A DNA stretch of 64,000 nt from Platerodrilus igneus (Eukaryota; Arthropoda; Insecta; Coleoptera; Lycidae). Below the pieces are notes generated by a model that searched no databases, was not told the DNA's origin, and saw only the letters and a program-made list of their open reading frames with translations. The stretch spans positions 7,807,501 to 7,871,500 of the forward strand of contig JARFIW010000999.1 of the NCBI GenBank assembly GCA_036346225.1. The letters are read 5' to 3'. A program made the translations under genes and the position numbers. This document shows positions 42,296 to 54,573 of this stretch, one piece after another (the stretch's first letter is position 1; the number at the start of each line of letters is the position of its first letter).

Positions 42296-43271
42296 AACTC
42301 TTAACGAAATTTTGAAAATCTTTAGAGATAAATTGTGCACCATTGTCACACAGAATAATCTGAGGAACACCGAAGATAAGAAATACATTTTGCTCTAGAA
42401 ATTTAATTATAGTAGCAGATGTAGCTTTACGTAAGGGTTGCACCATAACAAATTTAGAAAACCAATCGGTGACAACTGAAAGATATCGGTTACCTTTTTT
42501 CGATCGGGCGAGAGGTCCTAATAAATCAAGTGATATTAATTGAAAGGGATAAGATACACGTTTAAAGTTACCCATTAAGCCAGAACGAGCCTCTTGTGAG
42601 CTCATATGAGAACCACAAATTTTACAGTTCCTAATATAACGACAGACAGATTGTTTTAGTGTGGGCCAATAATATAATTCAGATATTTTAGCGAGAGTTT
42701 TTGTAACACCAAGGTGCGCAGCAATGGGATCATCATGACATAATTTAAGCACTTCACTGCGGTTAGCGGTAGGGACGACAAGTTTCCATTCAGGGATGTT
42801 AGATATTTTGTGAGGTGAAGAAGATACAAATTTATATAATATATTATTCGTTACACGAAAGGTAGGAAATTTATCGGGGTTTTCAGAAACTTTTTTAATC
42901 ATATTAAGATACCATGTAGCAGGAATTAGATCTGGAAGGTTAAGAGAAACGACATCACGAGATAATGCATCAGGTACGATATTCAATTTGCCAGGCCTAT
43001 GCCTAACGTCAAAGGTAAATTGAGAGATACGTAAGTTCCATCTTGCCAAACGACCTGCGGGTTGTTTTAAGTTATTTAACCACGTGAGAGCTGCACAATC
43101 AGTAATTACGGTAAAATGTGTACCTTCAACATATCCTCTAAATTTTTCAATGCCAAAGATAACTCCCAATAATTCTCGTTCAGTAGCTGAGTATTTTTGT
43201 TCAGCAGAAGTTAAGGCACGATTTGCATAAGTGATCGGATGTTCTAGACCATTGCTCACCTGGAACAACAT
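42296..43271 (-). pseudogene. pol: gypsy-2 RNase H and integrase, 3'-truncated
   Basis: RNase H: YANRALTSAEQKYSATEREL, DCAALTWLNNLKQPAGRLAR and HRPGKLNIVPDALSR. Integrase: an H2C2 finger (HDDPIAAHLGV..CKICG) and the core with SLDLLGPL (first Asp) and LCDNGAQF (second Asp). The catalytic Glu region is lost, because the frame runs at FQNFVKS into the RTE tail sequence. Confidence 0.9.
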
Positions 43272-43435
43272 TGCACCTAAACCAGTAAGTGAGATATCGG
43301 TTTGTATATAAAATTTTTCATCGAAATTGGGTGAGATTAAGATAGATGCTGAAGTGATTAACGTTTTAATTTGTTCGAAAGCCTGTTGAGCTTCTAAATT
43401 CCACTTGATAATTTGGGACTTCTTTTTATTTTTAA

Positions 43436-44481
43436 TTAAAGCGGTAATTGGTGCAGATATAGTTGAAAGATTGGGTAAAAGATGCGATAATAGCTAATCA
43501 TTCCAATTAAACGTTTGATTTCGGTAACAGTTTTAGGTGTTTTGAATTTAGTAATAGCGTCGACTTTAGCTGGATGGGCTCGTAGACCAGTTCCATCGAT
43601 AATGAAACCAAGAAATGTAAGGGACGAACAACAAAATTGACATTTCTCCCAGTTTATCTTAAAACCTGCTGCATTTAGGCGTTCTGCAACTTCATTCAAT
43701 GTGGCGATATGTTCGTCAAAGGAACTTGAGATTACTAAAATATCATCTAAAAATACAAAGGCACGTTCCTGATGTAAGATAGGACCTAACGTTTGATCCA
43801 TAGTACGTTGTACGGTTTGAGGTGCGTTACAGAGACCAAATGGCAAAAAATTATATTCGAAAAGACCTCGGCCTGGAACACAAAAAGCAGTTTTAGGACG
43901 GAAAGGTAAGTGAGGGGTATCTGATAAAAAGCTTGTCTAAGATCGATAGATGAGATAATTGCGTTTCGAAGCCGACTTAAAATTGATTCAGTTCGTGGTA
44001 GAGGGTAAGCATCGGAGACAGTTACAGAATTAAGCTTTCTGCCGTCAACACAAACACGCCATTCGTCATTTTTCTTACGGACTAATAACACGGGAGACAT
44101 CCATGGTAAATTTGAGGGAGAGATAACACTAGATTCTAACATTTTATCTATTTCGGAATGCAAATGCTTTTGTAATGCAGGCGATAACGGATATTGACGT
44201 TGCTTAAAAGGGAGGGCATCACCTGTAGAGATAATATGTGTTGCAGTAGTAACGCAACCAAGTTCAGAGGTATTAAGTTTACGAAATTTGTCGATTGTAG
44301 AGTTAAGAATTACATTTTGGGAATCGGTAAGAGAAATTTTATTAGATATTCCTGCAGATGCACAGGAATTTGTTTTAAGGGAAGTTTGCCAAGAAAAATC
44401 TTGGAAATAAAGCGATAAATTAAAAAGTTTACAAAAATCTACACCTAGTTGGAATAGATAAGCTAATGTAGGTACTATCAA
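43436..44481 (-). pseudogene. pol: gypsy-2 reverse transcriptase, frameshifted
   Basis: The first part (44481-43900) reads VISPSNLPWMSPVLLVRKKN, RVCVDGRKLNSVTVSDAYPL and SSIDLRQAFYQIPL. After a frameshift near 43900 the second part reads [31 protein letters not shown] (FLDD active site) and LGFIIDGTGL, stopping at ISYYR. It is a non-functional remnant. Confidence 0.88.
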
Positions 44482-44567
44482 AAATGGAACGTCACGTTCA
44501 AGTGATTCTACTCGAATTTTTAATTTAAGGCAACCCGTTACATATATTTGATTATCATCAGCTAAAT

Positions 44568-44864
44568 TTATATGGAAGTTTTTTCGGAAGAAATTTGAAT
44601 TTTAATATTCTGTTTAGATAATTGTTTTAGACCTTCGTTGTTTATAAGGGAGCATGATGAACCTGTGTCCAGTAAAGCTATTACATTTAAAGAACCAATA
44701 GAGATGGGTAAATGTGGGTGATTATCAAAGGGTTTTTTAATAAGCTGTAAGGCAGCAGACTTTTTATGGTAAAAGGAATTAACGGTTTGTAGCCAACTCG
44801 ACCATTCTGACGGGGTAGTATAACATAATTCAGTTAATGAAGGTAAGGCATTTTGTAAATTCAA
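44568..44864 (-). pseudogene. pol: gypsy-2 aspartic protease
   Basis: It reads HLPISIGSLNVIALLDTGSS followed by CSLINNEGLKQL, the retropepsin DTGS active site. The frame closes after about 98 codons and the conserved reading goes on in another frame toward reverse transcriptase. Confidence 0.8.
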
Positions 44865-44899
44865 GGTAGCGATATTATTGTTAGATATATTTGATAAAG

Positions 44900-46199
44900 G
44901 TACAGCGTTCGAGGTAGTTTTATGCTTTAAATTTATTGACGTCTGGGTCCGTTGAATGGTTGGTGTTGAGGACGATTTTGATTCCTTGAGATATTCACGT
45001 CACGGGTAGGAATATCTCGACGGGAGTTTCCCGATACGTTAGAATTACAATTCGTACAGCTAGATTTATAGGTATTAGCGCGACCACAGCCATATAGTTA
45101 TGTCCACTTTTCTTACAATTCCAACAGGTGAGTTATTTGTTGCGGTAGAAGGAATATTAAGGGTAGATACTTTATGAGAAGATTGATCTTGACAAGCTAA
45201 ATCGGGTTCTAAATGACCAGATTGTTTTTCTGGAGGAGGACGGTATTTATCCACCCGCAATTTTACTTCTTGGAGCGAACGACATAAATCTTTGAATTAA
45301 GGTAAAGAAGAAATGTGTTGTAACGCTAACCGTTCGGAAAAATATGGAGTTAAATTCCTACGCAACTGATCGATAATTTCAAATTCTGATGGTTTATTAT
45401 CTAGTCTTATAGAGCTTCTATTGAGGTAATAAAGGAAATTACATTTTCGTCAGGTTCTTGGATTCGATTTTGTATCTCATTCCAAAGGTCGGTAATATAA
45501 CCATGCAGTAAGAAATCTCGTTTTAAACATGTAACTAATTCCTCCCAGGTAGAAATCTGACCTCTAATATTACGATACCAGATTAAAGCGGAACCAGAGA
45601 ATAATTCACCCGCTGAAACAAAAAAATCTTGATCCGTACAGTTGCGTGAAATTCTGAAATCGTTAATTCTATCAAGAAAAGATATTAAAGAAATTTGGGT
45701 GTCAAAGCCCTGGAAAGTTAAACCCCATTTATAGACGTATGGATTTCCACAATGATGGAGCTTGAGAAATTACGAGATCCGATAAAGGTACAGGCATATC
45801 TGTGTTTGCATTTGGGTTAAGTATCAAGAACTATTCCTTCAAGTAACAGAATGTTTGATAAAAAGGTTTGTTTAGCTTGGTTCGCTTGTTCATTGTCAAA
45901 TAAACACAACAACTCTATTCGTTGCTTAAGGTGAACTATGCAAGAAACAACACGCTTCAATTCAGTTTCGCTTGAGTCGGGATCAATTTTGTTTACTATA
46001 TTAGCTATGTCTTCAAGGGATTGTTTAATTTCGGACATATATTGGAAACGATTACTTTCGAAATAGGTAGCCCTTTAGCTTCTTGCGCTAGTATAGCTTT
46101 AAGTTGCAATCGTCTGTCATTTTGGTTAGACGCGGGTTTAATATTTCTATATTGAATTTCGTAGATTAGTTCGGATGACTTAAGATGAAGAATATTCAT
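44900..46199 (-). pseudogene. gag: gypsy-2 Gag remnants
   Basis: The N-terminal piece (46199 down: MNILHLKSSELIYEIQYRNI, a typical gypsy gag opening) and a second piece (46038-45817: MSEIKQSLEDIANIV, helical, LKQRIELLCLFDNEQA) are in different frames. Near 45115 a CWNCKKSGH zinc knuckle is followed, in a shifted frame, by a further Cys-rich stretch. The middle of gag (45300-45800) is too decayed to read as one frame. Confidence 0.7.
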
Positions 46200-47150
46200 T
46201 TTAAGATAATATTTAAGACAAAAAAATATAAGAAATTTAAGATACTATAATATTTCGCAAGATAAAAGGTATACCAAAACCCAATTGGTTACATTAGCTG
46301 TATTTAAAGGCAAAATCTTCTTTAAAAAGGCATTTGCAGGTTACAACTATTTAAATTACTAAGGAAACACTTTTAGAACGGTATGAGGGCAAGATAGTGT
46401 TTAATGAAAGAAATACATCAAGATTAGGTTAATATAACGCTTTAAAAGACATACTAAAGACTCAATTGATTGCGGTAACTGTTTTAAAACGCAAAGTTTT
46501 CTTTAAAAGAAATTTGCAAGTCATAGCTAAATATTTAAATTACTAAAAACACTTTTAAAACGGTATCAAAACAAGATAGTGTTTATACATGATTTAAAAA
46601 CACCCCCAAAAAGTCAAACCCAAAAAACAGGCATAAAATTATATTTAGTATATTATTAAACAAACAATTTCCATAAGGGACACGGAATAAGGCAATGAAT
46701 TATTTATATTTATTTATATTTAAATGTACTTACAAGCGAAATTGTATCCGCTCCAAATACGAAAGTTGGGTTATACTATATAATAACCACTCCTAAAAAA
46801 AACACTTTTAATTCCATTCCAAACAAACCAGGCACTTATTTAAGAGAATTCAAGTTAGAAAGCACACCATTTTTTATAGTTACAAGAGAATTAATTGGGT
46901 TAGCAACACATTACAAAAACATATACCAGGAAATCAATAGTCAATATGGCTGCTTCTGTTAAATTAACATAACAGCTGTCATGTCATTTTAGGTAATTCT
47001 ACAATAAGTTTCAGAGCTGCCACCCTAAATTTTTATGAGTTAATAAATATTAAAGATATTCCTAATTATTTATTTTTTAAATGAAAAAGCTAGAGTTATA
47101 GTTAATTAATACATTATAAGGTATAAAAACAAATGATTATCAACCCTGAC

Positions 47151-47166
47151 CACGTTTTGGGCGCCA
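47151..47166 (-). promoter_or_regulatory. gypsy-2 primer-binding site, tRNA-Lys type
   Basis: The minus strand reads TGGCGCCCAAAACGTG. TGGCGCCCAA is the classic binding site for the tRNA-Lys 3' end in gypsy elements and many retroviruses. Confidence 0.8.
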
Positions 47167-47806
47167 CTATTAGAACCCCATAAACGAGGTACGCGCGCCA
47201 CTAATGACAGTTGGTAGCAATATTACATAATGTGAAAATTGACGCGCAAATTGTCGATGACGTCACACAATATGCAAATTAAGGCGACACAATTTACCAA
47301 TTACACAAATTATATAGAAAACCCCCACGGGGTACTCACGTGAACATGTAAAGCTTCCTTCAGGATCACTCCATGATGGTCGCGGCTTCCTTCAGGATTA
47401 CTCCATGATGGTCGCCCGTGGCTTCGCTAATATTTCTCGGGTGTGGGAACTCTTGAGCCAGGTTGCATCCAAATTCACTTGTCTTCTTCCTATATGTAGA
47501 CAAAAATAAGGTACGGGAGACAGGTAAAAGGTACGATAATTTGGAAACACAGGAAACCTACATATCAGAAAAAAGACACGGTAAGATACAAAAGACAACC
47601 TTCTTCACATCTCGGAGGCTAGTTCTCACGCGTCTCTCAGAAATTCCCCACTTCCTTCTTCCCCCACACGCGTCGACGCGAATCTCGCGCAACGCACTAT
47701 CTGAAGTGACGGAAATACGCACACGTCCTTTTAAATTTATGGCGCGAAATTCTCACATATTAAAACTTATATGAAAGTTTAGTGCCGAAATTTTCGGCAC
47801 GTAACA
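47167..47806 (-). repeat. gypsy-2 5' LTR
   Basis: It starts (minus) TGTTACGTGCCGAAAA with a perfect GTGCCGAAA/TTTCGGCAC hairpin. A 32 bp unit (GCTTCCTTCAGGAT(C/T)ACTCC...) is tandemly duplicated at about 47349-47412. A related solo LTR lies at 9390-10002. The right-hand border is clear; the left is set by the primer-binding site. Confidence 0.75.
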
Positions 47807-48249
47807 ATATACTTACATAAGAAAAATTTCTCATATTGCATTTTGCTATGGAAGTTATAAGATTTGGTATTTACATTTAGGCTGTATAAATACTTACTTT
47901 TTTTGTATTGAACGTAAAATTTTAAAACGTATAAAAAAAACAAGATTAACAAACTATATAAACTCACAAGAAAACATATATTATTTAACAGTACTGCAAA
48001 ACAAAAAGAATATATATAGTTAAAGCAGATTTATCAAAATACAATCAAATAATTTCACTAGATTATTAGGAGGGGGGGGAGACTGGGCTGGGCTGCAGGG
48101 GTCCATGGCCATCAGCTTCCTAGTGCCACAAGATACCTAAATCTGGCACAGTGTGTTCGCAGTACATTTTGAATTCTTCCAAAACACAATCATATGGCTC
48201 AGTGCTGCCTATTAATGAAACCACCATTTGACTAGAGGTTTACCACGTT
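47807..48249. other. no gene; G-rich spot
   Basis: Sequence between the gypsy-2 LTR and the 48250-48639 frame. An 8-base G run with GGGCTGGGCTGCAGGGG lies near 48070. No exon recognised. Confidence 0.4.
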
Positions 48250-48639
48250 TTACAGTCTAACATAGAAACCGGCAATAGTCGCCTCCGACAATAGTACTCT
48301 GGGCAATATGTCGTACCAACAGTTTTGCAAACATGCGTTGTTTACACGGTTTACTAGAGCTACAAAGAAACACACGAATTTCCCATTCTCATCGCCAAAT
48401 AGTTATGTTCCTGGTAGGGCAGTAAATACAAACAAAATGTCGTCCACGAGTTTTATTGTTCCCAGAAGTTTAAAATACAATTCTACGACTGACATCGTCG
48501 GATGATTTTTGTGCACCCTCTGATCCTCAATCAAAAACCAATATATCAGAGCAAGTCTAGTGAACTCTTCCGGAATTGCAAACCACCTCAACCATACAAT
48601 AATACATAACAAAAAGTTCCCAAAATATGCTTTAATCAT
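48250..48639 (-). pseudogene. unidentified frame of about 130 codons with one internal stop
   Basis: It starts MIKAYFGNFLLCIIVWLRWF and continues through EEFTRLALIYWFLIEDQRVH to TALPGT, a TAA (48403-48405), then in the same frame LFGDENGKFVCFFVALVNRV to a second TAA (48250-48252). It is hydrophobic at its start. It lies about 120 bp beyond the SLC41 stop on the same strand. I do not recognise a family. It could be a decayed mobile-element protein or a chance frame. Confidence 0.3.
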
Positions 48640-48760
48640 TTACTTGTATTGCTGACCAAAAAAAAATCAATAAAACTTGTTACAAGTCATATATTGAATA
48701 AAAATGTATCTTACATAATAGTGAGTTAATAATAATACTGTGAAATAAGATAATAGAATC

Positions 48761-49095
48761 TTACACTACTGGACTGTAATCATATCCAATGGATTTTAAA
48801 AATATGAATGCTACTAAAAGAAACGCAGATCCTATAAAATCACCTAGTGCAGTTAAGTAAGGTATAGCACAATTATCTGGATCTATTTTGAACTTCCACA
48901 TACAATGAATGATAATGTGGGCAATATACAGCAGTATCATTACTTGGAAAACCACAATGGTTAAATAAGTTAAAACAAATGGTGCTGTTAATGTCGATGT
49001 GCCTTCGTTGTATATTAAATCAACAACAAAAACAAATATAGTTTGGCCAGGTATGCAAATGAGAATTAGAAGTCGAGCAGTTTTTGCTGGTAAAA
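48761..49095 (-). CDS. SLC41: SLC41-type Mg2+ transporter, terminal exon
   Basis: 335 nt from the acceptor at 49096-49097 (TTTTTATAG) to TAA (48761-48763). It encodes LPAKTARLLILICIPGQTIF, a membrane helix, VVFQVMILLYIAHIIIHCMW, then KIDPDNCAIPYLTALGD and a last helix (AFLLVAFIFLK) before YDYSPVV*. PDN..P..T.LGD mirrors the PDN..TP..ASIGD motif of exon 58264-58410, as expected from the duplicated MgtE fold. The six exons visible join with consistent phases into 388 codons. Vertebrate SLC41A1 is about 510 residues, so roughly the first quarter lies right of the window. Confidence 0.92.
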
Positions 49096-49153
49096 CTATA
49101 AAAAGAAATAGTCAATTTAGAAATAGAATCGTTTAATGAAGATTATACTATAC

Positions 49154-49359
49154 CTCCAGAAAATAGTGCCGTCCATGGCCATACCCATTGCTTAGTGTGA
49201 GGTGGAAAAATTCCAGGAAGAGAGGTCTTATGCAACATTGTTGAAGTACGACTTGCTTGAACTGATACCAAATTACCTCCAATTCCATTTGCAATTGGTT
49301 GAAATATTGTAAAGCCACGGAACTCATTAACTGCTCGTTCCAGTATTAAACCACTGCCT
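49154..49359 (-). CDS. SLC41: SLC41-type Mg2+ transporter, exon with second G-GN-SR motif
   Basis: 206 nt between TTTCAG and GGAG|GTATAG. It encodes GSGLILERAVNEFRGFTIFQ, PIANGIGGNLVSVQASRTST and LPGIFPPHTKQWVWPWTALF. The NGIGGNLVSVQASR segment is the second copy of the pore-lining GxGGN...SR signature of SLC41/MgtE, facing the first copy in exon 63754-63933. The intron to the next exon is short (58 bp); the intron upstream is 8.7 kb. Confidence 0.93.
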
Positions 49360-51086
49360 CTGAAATAGAGTAAAGTATTAAAAATTAAATAGTACGTAAT
49401 TTCCTAGAAAAGTATTAATTGTTAAGAATAAACTGTTTGTTTCTTGTTGGAATTCTGCACTGTGTACTGTGCATAATCTATGCTAAACAAGCTAGAATAC
49501 TAGATAAAAGAGGCTGAAAGTTTGAGAAGTTGTTATATGTTATGTCAAAGTAAAATACACGTTTTTCTGTGCTTGTGTTTTTAATTAAATATATAATTTT
49601 ACCACTTTCGTTACATCATTGAATCACTGTAAAACTATCCATTGCATAATAGAAAATAACAAGATGTTATGGTTCCAGGTTACACATCAACTGTGCAATG
49701 AACTTTTCGGTGAAAGAATCTTTTATGATATATCGCAAGACTATTATTTTGTAGTGTGATTATGGAATTAGATTAAGTGAAATTCAACTTCGTTCGCGAT
49801 TCTGAAAGTGTGTTAAAGCATAAACACATTTATGAGGCAATACTACCTACGTACAGAAACTGTGAACCTACTATGCTTGCATTTGATGCCAATAAGACTA
49901 CAATTTCGCACAATTGAAATAGGTGAATGCTGACTTAGATGCTCAAACATTAATCCATATCTCAACAAGTGAGAATTTGGGCTTTGTGTTGTTAAGTTGC
50001 TCAAATGCAAGTTCTATGTTGGACAAACTTCTGAGTATTTTTGAATAACACTCTGAACAAAGGTTAGATCTGCTCTATACCAAGTTCTTCACTTATATAA
50101 AGGATCCTTGCATTAATATTACTACACATTGTCATAGAAAATATTGCAACAGAAATCATAAATACAGTAGGTTCTATGGCGACAGACAAGGTAATACATT
50201 CAATGGTTATAAATCGCATCTTAAATATACTCCTATAGAGTCCTTTGAATTTAAGGATATCTAGTTTCCAATGACAAAAAAAGATCAAACGATTTAAAAT
50301 TTATTTGAGCGACAATGCTTGAAGGAATTGCCTCTGTAGATCGTGATGATAGTGGTGTCTATTACTAATGCTATGTATTTGAAAGCAAAGAAAAGTGAAC
50401 CAAAGAAATGTGAATCTAAGGGACGCCATAGTAGACTCCCTAAGAAATAACCAGTCTAGTGTTATGCTTGTAAGAAATTCAATCAAACAAGAGAATGTTG
50501 AAGAAGCATGCAGAATAAAAGCAGCACAAGCTACAGCAAACCAGTGAAAGGCCAGTTAAGGATAGAAATTTTGCTGAATGTATACTCCCTGAATCGACCA
50601 AATGTTACCTGATTAAATCGACAACTATTATATCTGTTGCGTAGATTTATTCATTAATTGTATATCACATGAGTGAATGGCATATCATCAAATTAATAAA
50701 TTAAAATAATACACATTAATAATTAATAATGTACTATAAAAATAGAACTGGATGAAATTATTAATATACTTTATGAATCCAATAGAAAACATAACTTAAT
50801 GACTAAGAAAGGTTGCCACACAGATAATTTGCAGCTTATTAGCATTATCTAAAAATTCTTGCATAAGAGCGTTTTCTAATTAAAACTTTTTCGTCGACAT
50901 TTTTAAAATGGAACAGTGGTAATTGCTAGACACCTGAATTCAAGGCATTCTAAAACTAAATGCTGTAATAATCAGTTCCACTTTTTGATTTAGATAGTCT
51001 GTGGTGTGACAACATGCAATTGAGTTTACCGTGAGTGCTAAAATCATGGACTTTACTATGTGAAGAGTAATCATTCAGGTATTTCT

Positions 51087-52250
51087 TTAAATACAAAAAC
51101 ATTGAAAAACAAAGATGGAAGATAAAGTATGAACATTGAATTTATAAAAATAAGATTGACCAATACACGTACTATACGATTGGCTACATAAGAATGACCC
51201 CCAGACCTCCACGCCATACATAAGATGACAATTAAACATAGCAAGGTAGATAGATTTTAGTACTTCCGCTGATACTAAGGATTTAATAGATATGATGAAA
51301 AAAATTGCTTGATAAAACTTTTTGCTTAAAGAGTCGCAGTGTTTCGTCCAGTTCAAAGATGCATCTAGAGTCACACCTATGAAAGTTACTGCATACTTAT
51401 TACCAAAAGCATTATTTTTTAATGAAAGACGCATCTACAGATAACTTATGGTAAAACAAATGTTGGCATAATTAAGAGGTGTTATGTGAGTTCAAAACAT
51501 TTAATAAATTATCTCCTTAACAAAACATTGTGGTATAGCCCGCGTAAAGGATGTTAATAAAGGAAAGTGGTCGGATATTAACGAAGCACTAAAACAGTAG
51601 TGGCTCAAGGATCACGCCTTGTTATACCCTGTGGTAAACAGAAACCCTGTAAGACATTTATTATTATGCCATACCTTTTGAGTTCTATTAGTTAAGTAAG
51701 AAACTATTAAAGACACTACTATTGTCAATGTTAAAGAAAAACAGTTTCTTAGATAGAAAAAGATGATCAACACAATCAAAAGCTTTTCTCAAGTCATAGA
51801 CTCTTGCCATTAAATATTCACAGTGATGAAAAGATGCTGGAACTTTATTCACCAAGGTGATAAAAGCATCAATGATATATTATTTTTTCTGAAGTCATAT
51901 TGTTTGACACGTAATAAGTTGCTTATTTTCACATAATTAACCATTTGAGTATGCAACATACTCTTAAAATTTTTTGAGAAAACTGATAGTTAAGAAATTG
52001 GACGGTGATTTTGAATATTAGATAGCTTGTTATACTTGTGGATAGCAATAAGTTTCGCATGCTTTAGCTCGTTTGAAAAAAGCAATTCGTTAATGCAATA
52101 ATTAACAAGTTTAGTGAATGGTATCAAAATGAGATTTAAAAGTACCAGAACTAAAGCTCCATTTAACTTGTAGATATCTGTAGCATATGATTTTTTTAAA
52201 AGATTTAATAGCATCTCTAATCTGATTGTAGGAAACACTCAGACAATTTA
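51087..52250 (-). pseudogene. jockey/CR1-like LINE reverse transcriptase remnant in intron
   Basis: The minus strand reads ELLFSNELKHAKLIAIHKYN, NIQNHRPIS (RT motif), then, with frameshifts, LLRVKQYDFRKNN and DLRKAFDCVDH. The thumb GVTLDASLNWTKHCDSLSKK and FNCHLMYGVEVWG follow at 51434-51200. Many stops and indels make it an old copy. Orientation is the same as the host gene. Confidence 0.8.
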
Positions 52251-53011
52251 AATTTAGCATTACATAATCTCATTACATTAGAATGAGATACAAGCCTGTT
52301 CTTAGGTGACGGTGAGGCTCGATTTCTTATAATAGTCTTACAAGATTTGTCCCAAGACATCAAACGCTAATACAGCCATTTGGGGTTCCTAACATACAAA
52401 GACGAGTCTAAGTACGAAAAGTTAAAGGGTGGCTACAAAATTGGACGAACACTTGTTACTTGCGGGCTAAGTTTAAGAATTACCTTATGCGGAGAGACAT
52501 GAGCTCTAGGGTCATGAGCGATTTTGTTGACCAAAAAAAAATTTTTTAGGTGCCATTGCGTTTATGAAAATATCAATAAAGGAGAAACCACAAGGGAAAT
52601 GCAGAAACCTTCTAGTATGAACAAAAAAATATTAATTATTAAACCTCATCAATGGACCCATGGCTAGAGTGCAATTAAAAACACATTTAAACCTGAAAAA
52701 TAAACATAGTTAAATTATCAAAGAGAGAACACTTTTTGCGTTCTGACAATAAATATTTTCTTTCAGAAATCATCGGCACTCAGAAATAAAAAATAGATAT
52801 TTAAAGTGGAAAATATGCTTATTAAAATATTTTTTTATAAGCATTTTCAATTTAAAAAATAAATTTAACGATCAAAAGTCGTTCAATTTTTAAGATATGC
52901 TAAAGCAATTAAATTATTTACAACAAATGTTACTCCAATTAGACAGGCCCGGCATGTTTGGATCACAAACACAAGGACAGCACAAGCTGTTTGTTACATG
53001 ATAAAATTTAG

Positions 53012-53249
53012 TATTATATGTGATTTTCCAATGCACCACCTGAAGGTACTACATTGGCTAGGAAGCGAATTTTTTTTTACCTGGAAAATTTGTAATTTTG
53101 CCGAACCCTTGCTGTCGCAAGCAAGGTAGGGATCTTTAACGTGCGTGACAACACACACACGGGACTTCCGTTTTACCTCTCATCCGAACGAGGGTGTATT
53201 TTTGTGAAAAATGCTCGCCTAACATTTTTCAAGCAGACCGTGTTGGGAG
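53012..53249 (-). mobile_element. tRNA-derived SINE, copy 2, 5'-truncated, with 11 bp TSD
   Basis: ATAAAATTTAG is repeated at 53001-53011 and 53250-53260. On the minus strand the core (GAAAAATGTTAGGCGAGC..., CGTTAAAGATCCCTACC..., AGGGTTCGGCAAAATT) matches copy 1 (2386-2655), and the tail CCAATGTAGTACCTTCAGG...GCATTGG matches the 3' end of the R1-like LINE (about 32070-32105, minus). The tRNA head is missing. Confidence 0.85.
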
Positions 53250-54573
53250 ATAAAATTTAGCATCTGGACAACAAATAGAAAGTTTTTCTTGTAAACTTTT
53301 ATGAAAAATAAAGCATATTTAATTTTGTAAATATAAAATTCTGCTTAGAGCAGCTGCAAAACCTCCAATTTTAAAACTTATATCACTTGACTGAACAAAA
53401 TGCAAGTTCACTCATAACAGGTAGTAAACTTAAAACTTACATACAGGATAGTCTATTCTTTTAAACAAGCATTTGAATATTAAAGCAGAAAACCAAAACA
53501 CAGAACTCTCGATAGTCCGTAAAACTAACAGCAACATGCTGTTAATCCTAAAACGACATTGAAAAATCTTGTAGATCCGAGTTAAACCATACGCTTGTAA
53601 AAGCAAGTTTGCTAAATCTCTGAAAAAATATATACATATCACAACGACAATACATTCTAATAAATGCACCCACTGCTATTGTGAACATCTGGCATGCTGC
53701 TAATAGGGTTGGATTTCCATTTTAGTAGATTAACGTATATTTATTTAACAATGGAGCAGATCCATTAAAAATGTACCATAATAACAAGAATGGAATGGCT
53801 TCGCCATTTCAGAGACTCGTTTTAGCAACCAATACATTAGTTCCGCACTCACTTTTAATGTAATTTTCATTCTTTGTACTACCGAAGGTGCGAATTTATT
53901 ATATCTATGAACCAATCCTTCCTTTTAAAGGAAGGCTCCATTCTAATACTTTAATTTGCACCATGACAGTATGTATAAATATCAAAATTAAAATAATAAT
54001 GAGTGGCCCCATTATACTGTTCATTGTTTCATTTATCTAACCTCACTTCCATATGCTTGCGCTAATACCTGTTTCAACGTACAACTCAGAAGTGTTAAAT
54101 GCATTTTTAAACACACTTGACTTGGGAAGCAATTAAAATAAGAACCAATAGCAAAACACGAACTGCTAATGACAAAATACACAATAAAGAAGGATACCAT
54201 AATGATATTAGTATTTATATTAACCGTTTAATACTTAAAACAAACTGTAAAATCAAATCAGCATAATTTAATGTAGCGACAGTGCAATTATATACCAAAA
54301 TTTGCCTCAAAATTTTAACATGCTACAATAGTTTTAACAAAGTTTGCAAAATAATTTTTGAAATCAGTTGCAGTTAAGTTATTAGCACTATCTGCCTCTG
54401 TATCAGATGTATTTCGATTGTCATTAGAGCCGTCATTTAGCCCATTTATTATTAGTTGGAATATGCATGTATCACAAGCTTCAAATTTAGCATTTTTAAC
54501 GCTACTCTATACTGAAATTAAAATTTTGTGGTGATCCAGAGAATAATTTATGGTTGGATTTTGAGCACAGGTC

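Larger units (their letters stand above)
42296..47806 (-). mobile_element. gypsy-2: older Ty3/gypsy element, 3' part missing
   Basis: In minus-strand order: LTR (47806-47167), Lys-type primer-binding site, gag remnants, CCHC, protease, reverse transcriptase, RNase H and integrase. Integrase stops abruptly at 42296 (FISKDFQNFVKS), at the end of RTE copy B. The rest of integrase and the 3' LTR are absent. Frames are broken many times, so it is older than gypsy-1. Confidence 0.9.

Noticed and set aside
42270..42296. C-terminal residues SSSLGLQS of gypsy-2 integrase
   Set aside because: These codons come from the RTE tail (AATGATGATG...); the integrase sequence ends at the junction.
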